From Saprospirales bacterium (GTDB lineage: Bacteria > Bacteroidota > Bacteroidia > Chitinophagales > Saprospiraceae), in contig JADJYG010000020.1 of assembly GCA_016719895.1 (NCBI GenBank), positions 1 to 64,000 on the forward strand: a stretch of 64,000 bases of DNA, given 5' to 3'. The first letter of the stretch is position 1; the number at the start of each line of letters is the position of its first letter. A model generated the notes under the pieces. The model did not search any database. It saw only the letters and a program-made list of their open reading frames with translations, and was not told the origin of the DNA. This document shows, piece after piece, positions 11,796 through 21,275 of this stretch. Made by a program: the position numbers and the translations under genes.

Positions 11796-13049
11796 ATGCA
11801 AAACAAGTGGCTTCTTGTATGTTGGGCCGGCATCCATGCGGCTGCCGGAATAGCCCAAAATGCCCTATCCACCGCCGATGTATTGGCCAGCGCCCGGCGG
11901 GATATGGCCGTAATCCTGCAGGCTGAACAGATGGATTATGCCCGGCAAACTGCGCCGCGGCTGCCTTTTGTCGAGCAGGTCGGCCTGCGCACCGAAACGG
12001 ACCGTTTCGACTGGCAACGGCAGGAATTCCTGGCCCGCCTGAATGTCAATGGCTTGAAGGAAATGCGGCGGCAAGGCCAGTACCAGCAATCCGTTCAGCA
12101 GCTTGCCGGGCTCCAGTACCAGGGGCTACTGCACGAAGCCCTGGCCAAACGTTATGCCGCACTGATCCAATACCGGTATTTGCAGCGGCAAATTGCAGTG
12201 TCGAACCGCTTGTTGCTGGTTTACCAGGATGAAATCAATGTGCTGCAAAAACGCGCCGCGCTAAATGCCGGTGTCGATATCGCCGCTATTCTCAAAGCCG
12301 AATATGAACGCGACGAACTGGCACTTCAACTGTCCGGCGCATCGGACCGCCTGCAGCAACTTCGGAAGGCGATCCAGTTGCAGGCACAACTACCATCCGA
12401 CCAATGGGAATTGGATACCACCGGGTTTGTGCGCCCGGACCAGATCATCGGCATCGCATCCAGTTTGCCAGATGTGCCCGAAAACAACCCCGGCCTGGCC
12501 GGGCAAGCGGCTAAAATCGCCCGGCAGGAAGCCGCTTATTTGTTGGAAAAGGCGCAAGCGCAACAAGTGCTCGATTTCGTACAATTGCGCCACAACAACC
12601 GGCCGGATGACCCATTCGGCCAGAACCTGTCGATTGGCCTCGGCATAAACCTTCCGTTCAAAGGCACATCAAGCTATAAACTGGCTGTGCTGAAAATTGA
12701 AAAAAGCGCCGCCGTCGCCGAACTCGAACTCGAACGGGTTGCCCGCAACCTGGACCTGGACGACGCCCGGGCCGGGATAACGGCTTCAGGATGCTCAATA
12801 CCGCCATGGCCCTGGAACAGATGGAAAACAGCCAGGCGCAGTTCACCCTGAAACAAGCGCGAACGCCGGCCAACAGCAGACCCGGAGGTCCTGCTGCGCG
12901 CCAAGAAGCCGGTGCTGAAACGCGAAAGCCGGCTGCTGGAACTGGAACGGGATATGTTCGACCAATACCTGGACCTGCTGGAACTGAGCGGTCCGCTGTC
13001 CGCAGCACCGTCGGTCAATTACCTTTCCGCTGCCCGGAACGCCTTTTGA
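11796..13049 (+). CDS. TolC-like outer-membrane channel protein (frameshifted at C-terminus)
   Basis: Signal-peptide-like start (MQNKWLLVCWAGIHAAAGIAQN). The body is long amphipathic helices with heptad patterns (ALAKRYAALIQYRYLQRQIAVSNRLLLVYQDEI; KAEYERDELALQLSGASDRLQ) and a beta-strand-like LSIGLGINLPF segment, as in outer-membrane efflux proteins. The frame changes near 12775 and again near 12890; the true end is read in a third frame (RLLELERDMFDQYLDLLELSG ... SAARNAF, stop at 13049). It is the last gene of the CotH-DUF4956-HlyD-TolC cluster and is the predicted outer-membrane duct for the HlyD-like adaptor. Confidence 0.7.
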
Positions 13050-13119
13050 GTGGCCAAGGCAATTCTCGATTAGCAAACGGAAATCTATCTTTGGCCTACC
13101 TTTGGCCCATATTTACGAC

Positions 13120-13982
13120 ATGACCCGTATTTTACCTTCTGTTGCCTTTTTTACGCAGGCCAACCAGGCCTGATCGCCCAAGTTTACCACCCGGTTTTCC
13201 CCAGCCTCAGCGGCCCGGCGCTCTTCGACAGTACTGTAGCGCATTACAAGCCAGTAGTCGTACTCGACTACGCCAACGCCCGCGACACGCTCTATGCCAG
13301 GGTACTGGCCTTTGACGACGACAGCCTGCGCTGCATTTATTCCGGACATACCCTTTGGCTCGACCCGACCAAGGACCCCACGCAATATGTTTACCTGAAC
13401 GGAATTTCGCTCGGCATGAACACGGAACACGCGTATCCCCAGGCGAAAGGCGCCGCCGACGGCAATCCCCGCAGCGATATGCACCACCTGTTTCCCGCCC
13501 GTATTCCGGTAAACGAAGCCCGCGCCGAGGCGCCGTATGCCGATATCCCGGATGCGCAAACCCAGCAATGGTTCTACAAAGCCCAGATATTGTTCAGCAT
13601 ACCCCCGCAAAACAAAGACCTGTACAGCGAATTTAAAACGGGCGCCTTCGAACCCCGCGAGTCCGTCAAAGGGGATCTGGCCCGGGCTGTTTTTTATTTC
13701 TACACGATGTACCGGGCAGAAGCCGCTTCGCTGCGCCTGTCTCCCAATCCGGTGGCCGGCAGCGGGCAGGTGGAAATGACGTTGCCGTTTTCCGGAGACG
13801 TGGAGATACGCCTGCTGGGCATCGCCGGCAACCCCCTGGCGACCTGGAAAATTCCGGATGCAACCGCCGGCAACTTCCGGCTTGCCATCGAAATCCCGGC
13901 CGGCTGCAGGGGGCAAATTGGCGTGTTGCAGTTGGCTTGTGCTGGAACCGCTTTGCCCTGCATCCGGGTTTCCCGTTATAAA
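13120..13982 (+). CDS. Secreted endonuclease I family nuclease with T9SS tail (frameshifted)
   Basis: The start at 13120 (MTRILPSVAFF) is followed by a frame change near 13150, then a clear endonuclease I (EndA/NucM) domain: IYSGHTLWL, the catalytic block MNTEHAYPQAKGA, SDMHHLFPAR and AVFYFYTMYRAEA. The normal stretch after the YFYTMYR motif is missing, and a type IX sorting domain begins at once (LRLSPNPVAGSGQVEMTLPF). The stop probably lies near 13982 after a one-base indel, because the open frame otherwise runs into the next gene. Expected role: extracellular DNA or RNA degradation. The short gap after YFYTMYR may be a real internal deletion. Confidence 0.72.
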
Positions 13983-14099
13983 ATACCGCCCAAAACCGGT
14001 ATTTGTGGTTATCCCCAGCCCAGAATATTCGACGGATCTATTGCAGATTCCGCCTATCTTCGCGCCGTTTTTTCACCAAACAGCCCAGGCTGCCTTGTC

Positions 14100-14725
14100 A
14101 TGATTGATCTGCTCGCACAGTTTTTTGATTTTATCCGCCACCTCGACGTACACCTCGAAAACATCATGCGGGAGTACCGGGTGATGACGTACCTGCTGCT
14201 TGCCTTGATCATTTTTGTGAAACGGGCTTGGTGGTTACGCCGTTTTTACCGGGCGATTCGCTGTTGTTTGCTGCTGGAGCTATTGTAGCGAAAACCGGCA
14301 TTCTGAATATCTGGCTGCTTATTCCCTTGTTATTTGGCGCTGCTATTTTAGGCGACAATACCAATTATTTCTTTGGCCGGTTTTTGGGGAACAAGGTATT
14401 TACCCGCGATTATTGGTTCCTCAAACGTTCTTATATCGACCGTACCCAGCATTTTTATGAAAAATACGGCGGCCGCACCCTGGTCATTGCCCGGTTTGTG
14501 CCGATTGTGCGCACTTTTGCGCCCTTTCGTGGCCGGCGTCGGCAACATGAAATACCGCCGGTTTATTGGTTACTGCCTGGCCGGCGGCATCGCCTGGGTC
14601 TCGGGCTGACCCTCGCAGGGTATTTTCTTCGGCCAGATCCCGATCGTGAAAAACAACTTTTCGGTATTATCGAAATTGTTGATTTCGGGATCCATCGGCG
14701 TGTCGTAGTTGCCAATTGGAGGTAG
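14100..14725 (+). CDS. DedA/VTT-family membrane protein (frameshifted)
   Basis: ATG at 14100 opens MIDLLAQFFDFIRHLDVHL. Frame changes near 14215 and 14520 interrupt a typical DedA protein: VVTPFLPGDSLLFAAGAI, GAAILGDNTNYFFGRFLG, FYEKYGGRTLVIARFVPIVRTFAPF, then VAGVGNMKYRRFIGYCLAGGIAWV in another frame. Members of this family are thought to be lipid scramblases or transporters in the inner membrane. The exact stop is uncertain (14708 in one frame, 14725 in the other). The 3' end overlaps the converging aldolase reading by about 60 bp. Confidence 0.75.
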
Positions 14726-15857
14726 GTTCACAAATTTTGAAAACTTTGGGCTCGAATGTGGGAAAACAGTTTTTAAACCGCAGTTCCGCCCAAGCGCTCC
14801 CGATACAATTCAAATCTTCGAAAGCCTGGCGGAGCCGGGTGACGAATGTTTTTTCGCCCTCACGCAACCAAACCCTCGGATCGTAAAATTTCTTGTTGGG
14901 TTTATCCGCCCCGTCCGGGTTGCCGATTTGGGCCTGCAGGTAACCTTTTTTGGCTTCGTAATAGCCTCGCACGCCATCCCAGAAAGCCCACTGCATATCG
15001 GTGTCAATGTTCATTTTGATCGCGCCATAGGAAATGGCTTCGCGGATTTCCTCCTGGCTGGAACCGGAGCCGCCGTGAAACACAAAATGAACCGGCTTTT
15101 CGGCCGGCAGGCCGTATTTCTCCCGGATGTAATCCTGGGAGTTTTTAAGGATAACCGGCTGCAATTGCACATTACCGGGTTTGTACACGCCGTGCACGTT
15201 GCCGAATGCGGCGGCCACCGTGAAGCGCGGACTCACCCTGTTCAGGTCTTCATAAGCATAAGCCACCTCTTGGGGTTGGGTGTACAGGCGGGAGGAATCC
15301 ACGCCGGTATTATCCACGCCGTCTTCTTCACCCCCCGTCACACCCAGTTCGATCTCCAGGGTCATGCCCAGGGGCGCCATGCGGGCCAGGAACTGGCTGC
15401 TGATTTCCATGTTTTCATGGAGCGGCTCTTCAGACAGATCCAGCATGTGGCTGCTGTATAGCGGATAACCGTTTTTTTCAAAGAATTTTTCCCCCGCATC
15501 GAGCAGGCCCTTGACCCAATCGATAATGCTCAGCGCACAATGGTCGGTATGGAGCACTACCGGTACGCCATACGCCTCTGCCATGGCATGCACATGCTGG
15601 GCGCCGGATATGCCGCCCAGTATGGCGGCGCGCTGGCCCTCATTGCTCAGGCCTTTGCCGGCAAAAAACGCTGCTCCGCCATTGGAAAACTGGATAATTA
15701 CCGGGCTGTTTACCGCCGCAGCCGTCTCCAGCACGGCATTCACCGAGTTGGTGCCAATCACATTGACCGCCGGCAGGGCGTACCGATGCTCCAAAGCGTG
15801 GTTAAATAGTTCGGTTACTTCGGCGCCATGCAGGACGCCCGGACGAAAACGAGGCAT
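14667..15857 (-). CDS. fbaA: Class II fructose-bisphosphate aldolase
   Basis: Zn-dependent aldolase of glycolysis and gluconeogenesis that splits fructose 1,6-bisphosphate. The start at 15857 (MPRFRPGVLHG) was chosen over an upstream ATG because the family begins here. Visible motifs are the zinc-site VVLHTDHCA, LEIELGVTGGEEDGVD, YGNVHG-like FGNVHGVYKPG and VFHGGSGSS, and the substrate loop IKMNIDTDMQWA. The protein should end shortly after FEDLNCIG (about residue 350), but the frame stays open for about 45 more residues into the converging dedA gene, so a small indel near 14800 is likely. It starts 14 bp after trxB on the same strand. Confidence 0.93.
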   Translation of the reverse strand: MPRFRPGVLHGAEVTELFNHALEHRYALPAVNVIGTNSVNAVLETAAAVNSPVIIQFSNGGAAFFAGKGLSNEGQRAAILGGISGAQHVHAMAEAYGVPVVLHTDHCALSIIDWVKGLLDAGEKFFEKNGYPLYSSHMLDLSEEPLHENMEISSQFLARMAPLGMTLEIELGVTGGEEDGVDNTGVDSSRLYTQPQEVAYAYEDLNRVSPRFTVAAAFGNVHGVYKPGNVQLQPVILKNSQDYIREKYGLPAEKPVHFVFHGGSGSSQEEIREAISYGAIKMNIDTDMQWAFWDGVRGYYEAKKGYLQAQIGNPDGADKPNKKFYDPRVWLREGEKTFVTRLRQAFEDLNCIGSAWAELRFKNCFPTFEPKVFKICEPTSNWQLRHADGSRNQQFR

Positions 15858-15871
15858 ACGTGTAAAGTAAG

Positions 15872-16801
15872 TTAAAAACCTTTTTCCACCAAATACCGCT
15901 CGGCATCCAGGGCTGCCATACAACCGGTGCCGGCTGCAGTTACGGCCTGGCGGTAGACTTTGTCCTGTGCGTCGCCGGAAGCGAAGACGCCGGAAATATT
16001 GGTCGCACTGCGGCCAGGGGTAGTAATAATATAGCCGCTTTCGTCGAGGCTCAGCCAGCCCTTAAAAATGCCGGTGTTGGGTTGGTGGCCGATGGCTACG
16101 AAAAAGCCGGTGACGGGCAGTACCGATTTTTCACCGGTTTTGTTGTTCACTATACGAACACCGTCCACGACATCGCGGCCCAGGATTTCCTCCGCTTCTG
16201 TATTCCAATGCACAATCAGGTTTGGCGTATTCAGCACGCGTTCCTGCATGATTTTGGACGCGCGCATTTCGTCGCGGCGCACCAGCAGGTGGACTTTCGA
16301 GCAGATTTTGGCCAGGTAGGTGCTTTCTTCCGCAGCAGTGTCGCCGCCGCCGACGATAGCCACCTCCTGTTTGCGGTAAAAAAAGCCGTCGCACACGGCG
16401 CATGCCGATACGCCGGCATTTTGCAGGCGCTCTTCGCCCGGGATGCCGAGCCACCTGGCGCTGGCGCCAGTGGCGATAATGACGGCAGGGGTATGGATTT
16501 CATCGCCGCTTTCCGACCAGGCCTTGTGGACCGGGCCCGTAAAATCGACGCGGGTGATCATTTCATTCCGGATATCCGTTTCGAACCGCTCGGCCTGCCG
16601 GCGGAAATCATCCATCATCTCCGGGCCCATACGGCCATCCGGATAGCCGGGGTAATTTTCAACGTCGTTGGTGATCATGAGCTGGCCGCCAGGCTGCGGA
16701 CCGGTATACATCACCGGCTTGAGGCCGGCGCGGGCGGCATAAATAGCGGCGGTATAGCCGGCGGGGCCCGACCCGATAATGAGGCACTTAATTTTTTCCA
16801 T
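15872..16801 (-). CDS. trxB: Thioredoxin-disulfide reductase
   Basis: FAD/NADPH flavoenzyme that reduces thioredoxin. The start at 16801 gives MEKIKCLIIGSGPAGYTAAI with the FAD GxGxxG motif. The redox pair is CAVC at residues 134 and 137, followed by the NADPH-binding GGGDTAAEES. The C-terminal FAD contact is GVFASGDAQDKVYRQ. Length is 309 residues, normal for the family. fbaA follows 14 bp downstream, so the two are probably one transcript. A -7 box ends 8 nt before the start codon, which predicts a leaderless mRNA. Confidence 0.96.
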   Translation of the reverse strand: MEKIKCLIIGSGPAGYTAAIYAARAGLKPVMYTGPQPGGQLMITNDVENYPGYPDGRMGPEMMDDFRRQAERFETDIRNEMITRVDFTGPVHKAWSESGDEIHTPAVIIATGASARWLGIPGEERLQNAGVSACAVCDGFFYRKQEVAIVGGGDTAAEESTYLAKICSKVHLLVRRDEMRASKIMQERVLNTPNLIVHWNTEAEEILGRDVVDGVRIVNNKTGEKSVLPVTGFFVAIGHQPNTGIFKGWLSLDESGYIITTPGRSATNISGVFASGDAQDKVYRQAVTAAGTGCMAALDAERYLVEKGF

Positions 16802-16808
16802 AACGCAG

Positions 16809-16816
16809 CAAAAGTA
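16809..16816 (-). promoter_or_regulatory. -7 box of trxB, predicted leaderless
   Basis: The minus strand reads TACTTTTG (TAnnTTTG consensus). Its 3' end is 8 nt from the A of the trxB ATG. The same box-to-start distance (7-8 nt) is seen at the SRP RNA and tmRNA genes in this window, so transcription should begin at or next to the start codon. Confidence 0.5.
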
Positions 16817-16926
16817 ACGGATCAAATGCGCTTGGCGCTCACCCTTTTGGGGATTCCCTTGCACTTTTTCCGGAAAATGTTTTACATCAGCCGACCGAGC
16901 CGGGGAAAGTATCCGAAATTATCACC

Positions 16927-16934
16927 TACTTTTG
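16927..16934 (+). promoter_or_regulatory. -7 box upstream of carbonic anhydrase gene
   Basis: Reads TACTTTTG, matching TAnnTTTG, 77 nt before the carbonic anhydrase start. No clear -33 TTG at 19 nt. Confidence 0.4.
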
Positions 16935-17011
16935 CCCGTTGTTGTCCTGCCTTCTGATCTTCCTTCCTTGCTGTTGCACAATTATTTATCGCTTTTAAAA
17001 ATAAATACACC

Positions 17012-17653
<642 letters not shown>

Positions 17654-17667
17654 CGTTGGCAGTGACG

Positions 17668-17720
17668 CTCTGTGAGCCTCTGTGGTGGAACTTAAGAAGA
17701 TGTCACAGAGGCTCACAGAG
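17668..17720. terminator. 17-bp perfect hairpin between can and topA
   Basis: Perfect inverted arms at 17668-17684 and 17704-17720, built of the heptamer CTCTGTG and its complement, with a 19-nt loop. A third partial copy follows near 17727. It sits between two convergent genes and can act as a two-way terminator, although the repeated heptamers suggest a mobile or expandable repeat. Confidence 0.5.
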
Positions 17721-17750
17721 TGAATGGAGGCTCACAGAGGGGCACTTCAA

Positions 17751-20282
17751 CTATATTTTTTTGCCTTTTTTGGTAAACACGCCCGGCATTTCTTTTTCGA
17801 TGATCGCTTTCACGTCGGCCAGCGAGAGCGCGCGCGCCTGGTCCGCTGTCATTTTGGCGCCCTCTACTTTGGGCAGATTGACCGGCTTTTTATTGTAGCG
17901 GACAAAAGGCCCCCAGCGGCCGTTTTCAATGCTTATTTTTTCCTCCGGCCAGTGTTGAATAAACCGGGTGGCTTCTTTTTCGATCTTGGACGCGATGAGT
18001 TCGATGGCCTGCTGCTCGGTGATCCGGTCGAAGTTGACGCGCGCCGGCACATTCACATACAGGTCGGCCCACTTGATAAACGGCCCGAAGCGGCCCTTCC
18101 CTTTGGTAATGGGCTGGCCTTCGTAAAAACCGAGTGGCCGGTCGGCCGCTTGTTTGGCGGCAACCAGCTCGAGGGCGCGTTCGAAGCTGAGTTCGAAGGG
18201 ATCTTCGCTTTTCGGGATCGAGACGAACAATTCCCCAAACCTGACATATGGTCCGTACCGGCCGGTATTGACCGATACTTCCTGGCCCTGGTGCTCGCCC
18301 AGCGTTCTGGGCAGGGCAAAACAGGTCAGGGCTTCTTCCAGGGTGACGTTTTCGAGGGTATTGCCCGGTTTCAGGTTGGCATATTTCGGTTTTTCTTTTT
18401 TACCCAGTTCTTCGCCGGTGCCGATCTGCACCACCGGTTTACCCAGGCTGCTCATCCGCACGAGCACGGTGCGTCCGCTGTCCGGGTCGGCGCCCAATAT
18501 CCGTTCGCCGCTGGCGCGTTCGGCTTCAGCCAGGGTTTTTTCCACATCCTGGTGGAACGGCTTGTAGAAGCGATCGATCATTTTTGCCCAATCCAGTTTG
18601 CCTTCGGCAATATGGTCGAACTGTTGTTCGATGCCGGCCGTGAAGCCGTAGTCCATGATTTTTTGGAAATAAGCGTCCAGGAAATCACAGACGATCATGC
18701 CCATGTCGGAGGGGTACAGCACATTTTTCGTAGCGCCGATTATTTCGGAGCCCTTGGATTTGCTGATGGTATTGTTTTTCAGCACCAGGATTTGAAAGCC
18801 GCGTTGCTCGCCCGGACGGCTGTCTTTCACCACATACCCCCGGTTTGCTTCCATGATCTTGGTAATGGTGGGGGCATAGGTAGAGGGGCGGCCGATACCC
18901 AGTTCTTCCAGTTTTTTTACCAGGGCGGCTTCTGTGTAGCGCGCCGGTGGGCGGGTGAAGCGCTCGGTGGCGGTCAGGTTATCCAATTGGAGCGGCTGGC
19001 CGACTTTTAGCGGGGGCAGGATGCCCTGTTTTTCGTCTTCGTCGTCGTCGGTGCTTTCCAGATAAACTTTTAAAAATCCGTCGAACTGGAGCACTTCGCC
19101 TTCTGCCACCAGGTGGGCGCCGGGTTGTGTGCTGATGCCGATGTCTACGGTTGTTTTCTCCAGTTCGGCATCCGCCATTTGGGAGGCCATAGTGCGTTTC
19201 CAGATGAGTTCGTACAGGCGTTGTTCGTCGCGGTTGGCGCCGGCTGTGGCGTTTTCGATGTAGGTTGGCCGGATGGCTTCGTGGGCTTCCTGCGCCGAGC
19301 TGCTTTTGGTTTTGTATCGCCGCGTATGCTGGTAGCGCTGGCCGTATTGTTTGACCACTTCATCGCTGATGGCCTGGAGGGCCAGTTCGCTGAGGTTGGT
19401 AGAATCGGTACGCATGTAGGTGATGAAGCCTTGTTCATAGAGCCCTTGCGCGATCGACATGGTGCGATTCACGGAATAACCCAGTTTCCGGCTGGCCTCC
19501 TGCTGGAGGGTGGAGGTTGTGAACGGCGGCGCCGGCCGGCGGCGGGCGGGGCGAACATCCACCGTATCGACGGTATACGCAGCGTGGAAGCATTTTTGTA
19601 AAAATGCCCCGGCGCCGGCGGCATCCTCGAATCGGTCGGGGCTCTCCGCCCGGAAACTCACGGTTTTCCCCTGTGCATTGGGCGCCAGAAAATCGGCGGT
19701 AACGCGAAAATACGGGCTGATTTGAAAGCGCTGAATTTCGCGCTCCCGTTCGACGATCAGTTTGACGGCTACCGACTGTACCCGGCCGGCCGATAACTGG
19801 CCCTTTATTTTTTTCCACAACAAGCCCGACAGTTCCCAGCCGACCAGGCGGTCGAGCACCCGGCGCGCCTGTTGTGCATTGACGAGGTTCAGGTCCAGGA
19901 GCCGCGGATTCTGAACGGCCTGCTGGATAGCCGGCTTGGTAATTTCATGAAAAACAATACGTTTTGCACTGTGCACATCCAGGCCCAATACTTCGCACAA
20001 GTGCCAGGAGATAGCTTCGCCCTCGCGGTCTTCGTCGGTTGCGAGCCAGACCTCCTCTACCCTGGAAGCCGCATCCCGGAGATCTTTGACGGTTTTTAAC
20101 TTCTCCGGAGGAATAACATAGTTCGGGGAGTAGTCTTTATGGACGTCTACGCCCAGGTCGTTTCCCTTTTCCAGGTCGCGGATATGACCGTAAGAAGATT
20201 TAACAGCGAAATCGCTGCCCAGAAACTTTTCAATCGTTTTTGCTTTCGCCGGCGATTCGACGATCAGGAGTTTTTTTGCCAT
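17751..20282 (-). CDS. topA: DNA topoisomerase I
   Basis: Type IA topoisomerase that relaxes negative supercoils. The start at 20282 (MAKKLLIVESPAKAKTIEKFLG) is the family start; an ATG 39 bp upstream is rejected. 843 residues: Toprim domain (VWLATDEDREGEAISWHL), central domains with the catalytic Tyr289 in YMRTDSTNLS, then several C-terminal repeats of the GRYGPYVRFG / GRFGPFIKW / GRWGPFVRYN type in place of zinc fingers, ending in a Lys-rich tail. This C-terminal form is usual in Bacteroidota. A full promoter lies directly upstream. Confidence 0.97.
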   Translation of the reverse strand: MAKKLLIVESPAKAKTIEKFLGSDFAVKSSYGHIRDLEKGNDLGVDVHKDYSPNYVIPPEKLKTVKDLRDAASRVEEVWLATDEDREGEAISWHLCEVLGLDVHSAKRIVFHEITKPAIQQAVQNPRLLDLNLVNAQQARRVLDRLVGWELSGLLWKKIKGQLSAGRVQSVAVKLIVEREREIQRFQISPYFRVTADFLAPNAQGKTVSFRAESPDRFEDAAGAGAFLQKCFHAAYTVDTVDVRPARRRPAPPFTTSTLQQEASRKLGYSVNRTMSIAQGLYEQGFITYMRTDSTNLSELALQAISDEVVKQYGQRYQHTRRYKTKSSSAQEAHEAIRPTYIENATAGANRDEQRLYELIWKRTMASQMADAELEKTTVDIGISTQPGAHLVAEGEVLQFDGFLKVYLESTDDDEDEKQGILPPLKVGQPLQLDNLTATERFTRPPARYTEAALVKKLEELGIGRPSTYAPTITKIMEANRGYVVKDSRPGEQRGFQILVLKNNTISKSKGSEIIGATKNVLYPSDMGMIVCDFLDAYFQKIMDYGFTAGIEQQFDHIAEGKLDWAKMIDRFYKPFHQDVEKTLAEAERASGERILGADPDSGRTVLVRMSSLGKPVVQIGTGEELGKKEKPKYANLKPGNTLENVTLEEALTCFALPRTLGEHQGQEVSVNTGRYGPYVRFGELFVSIPKSEDPFELSFERALELVAAKQAADRPLGFYEGQPITKGKGRFGPFIKWADLYVNVPARVNFDRITEQQAIELIASKIEKEATRFIQHWPEEKISIENGRWGPFVRYNKKPVNLPKVEGAKMTADQARALSLADVKAIIEKEMPGVFTKKGKKI

Positions 20283-20291
20283 AATCGGGGG

Positions 20292-20321
20292 CAAAAGTAA
20301 TGGGATTTTAAAAGGAAACAA
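20292..20321 (-). promoter_or_regulatory. topA promoter, TTG-N19-TAnnTTTG
   Basis: On the minus strand a -33 TTG (20321-20319) is followed after exactly 19 nt by the -7 box TACTTTTG (20299-20292). The box ends 10 nt before the topA ATG, so the 5' leader should be only 2-3 nt long. Confidence 0.65.
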
Positions 20322-20322
20322 C

Positions 20323-20943
20323 TTATTGCTTCAGCCCCCCGCCTTTTGGTGTCGTAACATCCGGGGTATTACCCGTTTTTTTCTGGGGCGCCGGCGGTGC
20401 TGACGGTACATTTGCCGGTTTTTTTCGGACCTCTTCTTTCAGGATTTCGCCTTCGCGCCGTTCCTGTTCCCAGGCTTGTTTGCGCTTTTCCCGGAAATAC
20501 ACCGCCAGGTCTTTAATGACGACCGGCTTGCCGTGCAAGTGGTGGTGAAACGCCAGGAGAAGGAAATCCGCCATATCGTCCGGGTAACTTACCCCTGCAC
20601 TGCGGAGGTAATTGGACAAGCGGGAACCTTCGTAAAAGCTCCAGTTGACGATCATCCACTGCCCCAGGCGGTTGTGCATGACCCGGCAAACGCTGTCTTC
20701 CGGAATAGCCCTGAACATTTTTTTTGACTCCTCCGAACTCAGCTTGTCGAGCTGGCTGAGGGCGTCGTCCAGGTTTTTAGGAATGTAGATGCCGTTCAGG
20801 CGGTCCTTGGTGATCCGCTCCTGGTATTGGCGCTCGAATTCGTCCGGCGTGTTGGGCGGATTGTATTGCTGGGAGAACAGCGCGGCGCCCGTGCCGGCAT
20901 AAAGAAAACAACATAAAGCGATGAAGCGCATCGGATGTTTCAT
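20323..20943 (-). CDS. Exported DUF6794-like protein
   Basis: The start at 20943 gives a signal peptide (MKHPMRFIALCCFLYAGTG ... FSQQ). The middle holds a compact helical domain (YIPKNLDDALSQLDKL ... FRAIPEDSVCRVMHNRLGQWMIVNW ... LRSAGVSYPDDMADFLLLAFHHHLHGK) that resembles DUF6794, a family without known function. A charged coiled segment and a low-complexity Pro/Lys tail follow. An alternative ATG at 20958 would leave only 12 bp to the divergent gene. It ends 40 bp before the topA start and may be read through with it. Confidence 0.65.
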   Translation of the reverse strand: MKHPMRFIALCCFLYAGTGAALFSQQYNPPNTPDEFERQYQERITKDRLNGIYIPKNLDDALSQLDKLSSEESKKMFRAIPEDSVCRVMHNRLGQWMIVNWSFYEGSRLSNYLRSAGVSYPDDMADFLLLAFHHHLHGKPVVIKDLAVYFREKRKQAWEQERREGEILKEEVRKKPANVPSAPPAPQKKTGNTPDVTTPKGGGLKQ

Positions 20944-20970
20944 AGTCTTTACAGACATTTGTCCGTTCGT

Positions 20971-21267
20971 ATGATGAGAATTAAAGAACCGCAGTTCCGG
21001 CTTTCACTCCTGGAGATATTTCTGCTGGAGCTGGCCTGTTGGCTTGGCTTGTGGCTGCTGAACGATTACCTGGCTGCGCTACTAACGCTGATCACTACTG
21101 CTATCGTATTTGCCGTTTTGGTCATCGCACTGCTTTCCGAAGGGATCGAACGTTCTAAAGTGCCGCGCCGGTATTTTTGGGTCATGGGCCTGAGCGTACT
21201 GGCGCCCCTTGCCGCGGCGCTGCTATACAGCATCATCTTTGGCGGGCAACTTTCTTTTTTAACCTGA
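20971..21267 (+). CDS. Small membrane protein of unknown function
   Basis: 98 residues with three predicted membrane segments (LEIFLLELACWLGLWLL, LAALLTLITTAIVFAVLVIALL, FWVMGLSVLAPLAAALLYSII). The family is not recognised, though small proteins of this type are common beside housekeeping genes in Bacteroidota. It is divergent from the DUF6794 gene with only 27 bp between start codons, so at least one promoter must overlap the neighbour. Confidence 0.6.
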   Translation: MMRIKEPQFRLSLLEIFLLELACWLGLWLLNDYLAALLTLITTAIVFAVLVIALLSEGIERSKVPRRYFWVMGLSVLAPLAAALLYSIIFGGQLSFLT

Positions 21268-21275
21268 CCGCCGTT

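Noticed and set aside
1..14725. Treating all broken genes of this part as true pseudogenes
   Set aside because: Both sides of nearly every break keep family motifs, and some breaks are compensating homopolymer indels, which fits sequencing error better than decay.
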